From: Lactiplantibacillus garii
GTDB taxonomy: Bacteria; Bacillota; Bacilli; Lactobacillales; Lactobacillaceae
Direction: 5' to 3'
DNA: 64,000 bases
NCBI RefSeq assembly: GCF_003885105.1
Contig: NZ_QWZQ01000005.1
Span: forward strand, 1 to 64,000
The position numbers and the translations under genes were made by a program. Numbering within the stretch: position 1 is the stretch's first letter; each line of letters opens with the position of its first letter. Below, one piece after another: positions 62,269-64,000 of this stretch. The notes below the pieces were generated by a model. That model was not told the DNA's origin, did no database searches, and was given only the letters and a program-made list of their open reading frames with translations.

Positions 62269-63174
62269 TTACTTCGTGACGTCTTCTCCGATGATCCGGA
62301 CTTCAGTTTGTAAATGCACCCCAAACTTCTCAAAGACCACTTTTTGGACGTAGTGGATCATATCCATGTAATCCGTGGCGGTCGCGTGATCAACGTTAAT
62401 AATAAAGCCGGCGTGCTTCTTCGATACTTCCGCCCCGCCAATGCGGTGGCCCTGTAACCCGGCATCGTGAATCAATTTACCCGTGAAGTAACCGGTCGGG
62501 CGTTTGAAAACACTCCCACAAGACGGCCATTCCAACGGTTGCTTAGCTGCCCGGAGGGTGTTTAGTTCGTCCATGCGGGCCTGAATTTTGGTTTGGTCAC
62601 CGGGTTTGAGTGCAAAAGTGGCCGTGACCACCGTATCGTCGTAATCCTGAACGGTACTGTGCCGGTAACCGAAATCCAAATCCGCGTTCGACAGGGTCTT
62701 CAACTGACCTTCACGGGTCAAAACGGTGACTTCTTCAACAACTTCGCTGATTTCACCACCGTAGGCCCCGGCGTTCATGAAGACGGCCCCGCCAACGCTC
62801 CCGGGAATTCCGGCTGCAAATTCTAAACCGGTCAAGCTAGCCCGGCACGCGACCTTGGTCGTTGCAATCAACGCAGCCCCGGCTTCGGCGACCACGTGAT
62901 TTTCGCTGGCGTGAATCTGGTTCATTTTAGTGAGAATCATTGTTAAACCACGAATCCCACCGTCCTTTACGATCAGGTTGCTGGCATTACCGATGACGGT
63001 TAACGGCACCTGTTCGCGATTGGCGTATTCGATTAGGGCCTTGGCCTCACTAATTGACTTCGGAAACGCAACGAAGTCAGCGGGGCCCCCGGTTTTAGTA
63101 TTGGTATAGTGACTAAGCGATTCATCTTTTTTTATTTCAATGGCTGGAAAAGTGGCCAAGACATCTTGAGTCAT
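62269..63174 (-). CDS. murB: UDP-N-acetylenolpyruvoylglucosamine reductase
   Basis: The 301-aa FAD enzyme makes UDP-MurNAc with NADPH. Visible are [14 protein letters not shown] (residues 25-38), the FAD loop [15 protein letters not shown] (near 61), [20 protein letters not shown] (residues 124-143) and the catalytic Ser in CGSVFKRP (near 222), then the C-terminal Glu region. It is a type II (short) MurB. ATG 63174 follows AAAGGAA. The adjacent gap 63175-63294 holds no gene. Confidence 0.95.
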   Translation of the reverse strand: MTQDVLATFPAIEIKKDESLSHYTNTKTGGPADFVAFPKSISEAKALIEYANREQVPLTVIGNASNLIVKDGGIRGLTMILTKMNQIHASENHVVAEAGAALIATTKVACRASLTGLEFAAGIPGSVGGAVFMNAGAYGGEISEVVEEVTVLTREGQLKTLSNADLDFGYRHSTVQDYDDTVVTATFALKPGDQTKIQARMDELNTLRAAKQPLEWPSCGSVFKRPTGYFTGKLIHDAGLQGHRIGGAEVSKKHAGFIINVDHATATDYMDMIHYVQKVVFEKFGVHLQTEVRIIGEDVTK

Positions 63175-63294
63175 GGTGGAAGTTCCTTTCGTGTTTCGTT
63201 TAATAATTGAACAGTTAAGTTATTATTTGACCCCAAAGACGGCCCGCACCGGGTCATCCAAGGTCGCTAGTCTATCAATTAAGTTTATCACTTT

Positions 63295-63999
63295 TTAACG
63301 GCTTAATAAATGACGGCACACCGCGTGACTGGTAATTGCGGACGTTGGGTCGACCGGGTTCGTTCCGTGGGTTGCCACCGCCGTCAGAAATGCTCGAATC
63401 AACGGGGCAAAACCGCGTTTTTCCAAAGTGGGTTCCCAATCCGGAAAACTCGTGGTCGTCGTTTGGGCCGTTTGGTAATTGGTCAACATGCTGAGGTCCT
63501 TCACAACGGCACGGCCGTGAGTGGTTTGAACGGTCGTTTGTTCTAAGTTGACCCCGCCGTACATGTTCGTCACGACTTGCAACTGTTCGTGGGCGGTCTC
63601 AGCCGTTAAGTAACCCTGTCCCAGCGCACCGGCTTCGGTCGTTAAAACGCGGCCACATGTCGTTTCTAGCGGTTCATCTAACAAGAACAGGCCGGTATCG
63701 ACCGAGTGGATCATGAGATCAAATACCGCCGTTTCCGGGTCCTGACCTCCAGTTTCACGGACCTTTTCCGCTACGACCATGCGCTTATTTGGTAACGCCT
63801 TTAATTGTTGGTTTAACGGGTCAAAACGACGGTTAAACCCGCAGGTCAACATTAAATGGCGACTCGCCGCCAAATCGTACAACGCCTGAACTGCCTGAAG
63901 GTCCGTGGCTACCGGCTTATCAACGTACACGTTAATGTCGTTTTCTAATAATTGGCGGATAATGCGGGCGTGCGTTGAGGTCGGCGTGTGAACAAACAC
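63295..63999 (-). CDS. Gfo/Idh/MocA-family oxidoreductase, 5' end cut by window
   Basis: At least 234 residues are visible. They start after the Rossmann beta-strand (FVHTPTSTHARIIRQLL), with the cofactor/catalytic motif VYVDKPVATD (the family's EKP as DKP) and CGFNRRFDP, then the beta-sheet substrate domain. The N terminus with the NAD(P) fingerprint lies beyond the window edge. Members oxidise sugars, inositol or related compounds; substrate unknown. Confidence 0.85.
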   Translation of the reverse strand: MFVHTPTSTHARIIRQLLENDINVYVDKPVATDLQAVQALYDLAASRHLMLTCGFNRRFDPLNQQLKALPNKRMVVAEKVRETGGQDPETAVFDLMIHSVDTGLFLLDEPLETTCGRVLTTEAGALGQGYLTAETAHEQLQVVTNMYGGVNLEQTTVQTTHGRAVVKDLSMLTNYQTAQTTTTSFPDWEPTLEKRGFAPLIRAFLTAVATHGTNPVDPTSAITSHAVCRHLLSR

Positions 64000-64000
64000 G

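Noticed and set aside
1-64000. Insertion sequence or prophage
   Set aside because: No transposase, integrase or phage structural gene was found; the repeats are short and non-coding.

Overview
The window is chromosomal DNA of a Lactobacillaceae bacterium. The gene set and order (cdaA-cdaR-glmM-glmS, ppx-ppk-ppx, pyruvate oxidase, pepX, proline iminopeptidase, poly(glycerol-phosphate) teichoic acid genes) recall the Lactiplantibacillus plantarum group or a close relative such as Levilactobacillus. Base composition looks close to 50% GC by eye. No phage, plasmid, insertion sequence, rRNA operon or CRISPR array was seen; there is one tRNA gene (Asn).

Layout. 1-6.7 kb: a small membrane protein, then an aromatic-type aminotransferase and D-2-hydroxyacid dehydrogenase operon behind a long attenuator-like leader, a HAD phosphatase and two envelope proteins. 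6.9-15.4 kb: RpiR regulator, PTS IIC, Fur-type regulator, guanylate-kinase-like protein, a 49-aa protein, Nudix hydrolase, pyridoxal kinase, APC permease, OsmC protein. 15.5-27.6 kb: pepX, OatA-like acyltransferase, birA, pepI, pyruvate oxidase, NCS2 purine permease, MarR. 27.7-39.5 kb: LicD, polyphosphate operon, Spx-like protein, tRNA-Asn, glpK, nitroreductase and small unknowns. 40-47 kb: teichoic acid block (two tagD, two TagB/TagF-type transferases, tagH). 47-64 kb: galM, YhgE with a divergent TetR, Cof phosphatase, glmS with its ribozyme, glmM-cdaR-cdaA, DUF1361, MarR, a CPA1 antiporter, murB and a partial oxidoreductase. Much of the right half serves cell-wall precursor supply and its c-di-AMP control.

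The most unusual content is between the genes. (1) The leader of the aminotransferase operon encodes a 20-residue peptide whose residues 14-19 are all aromatic (FYFWYF), followed by mutually exclusive RNA pairings and a terminator. (2) A stand-alone unit of about 77 nt, with its own promoter, a perfect CcpA (cre) match between -35 and -10, a pyrimidine-rich middle and a terminator, looks like a catabolite-controlled small RNA. (3) Four families of dispersed, highly structured repeats (A, B, C and D here) occupy intergenic spaces. Several of their stems differ between copies by compensatory changes, and families C and D share the same terminal motifs. I cannot assign A-D to a named family from sequence alone. 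All coordinates and pairings were worked out by eye; no searches or folding programs were run.
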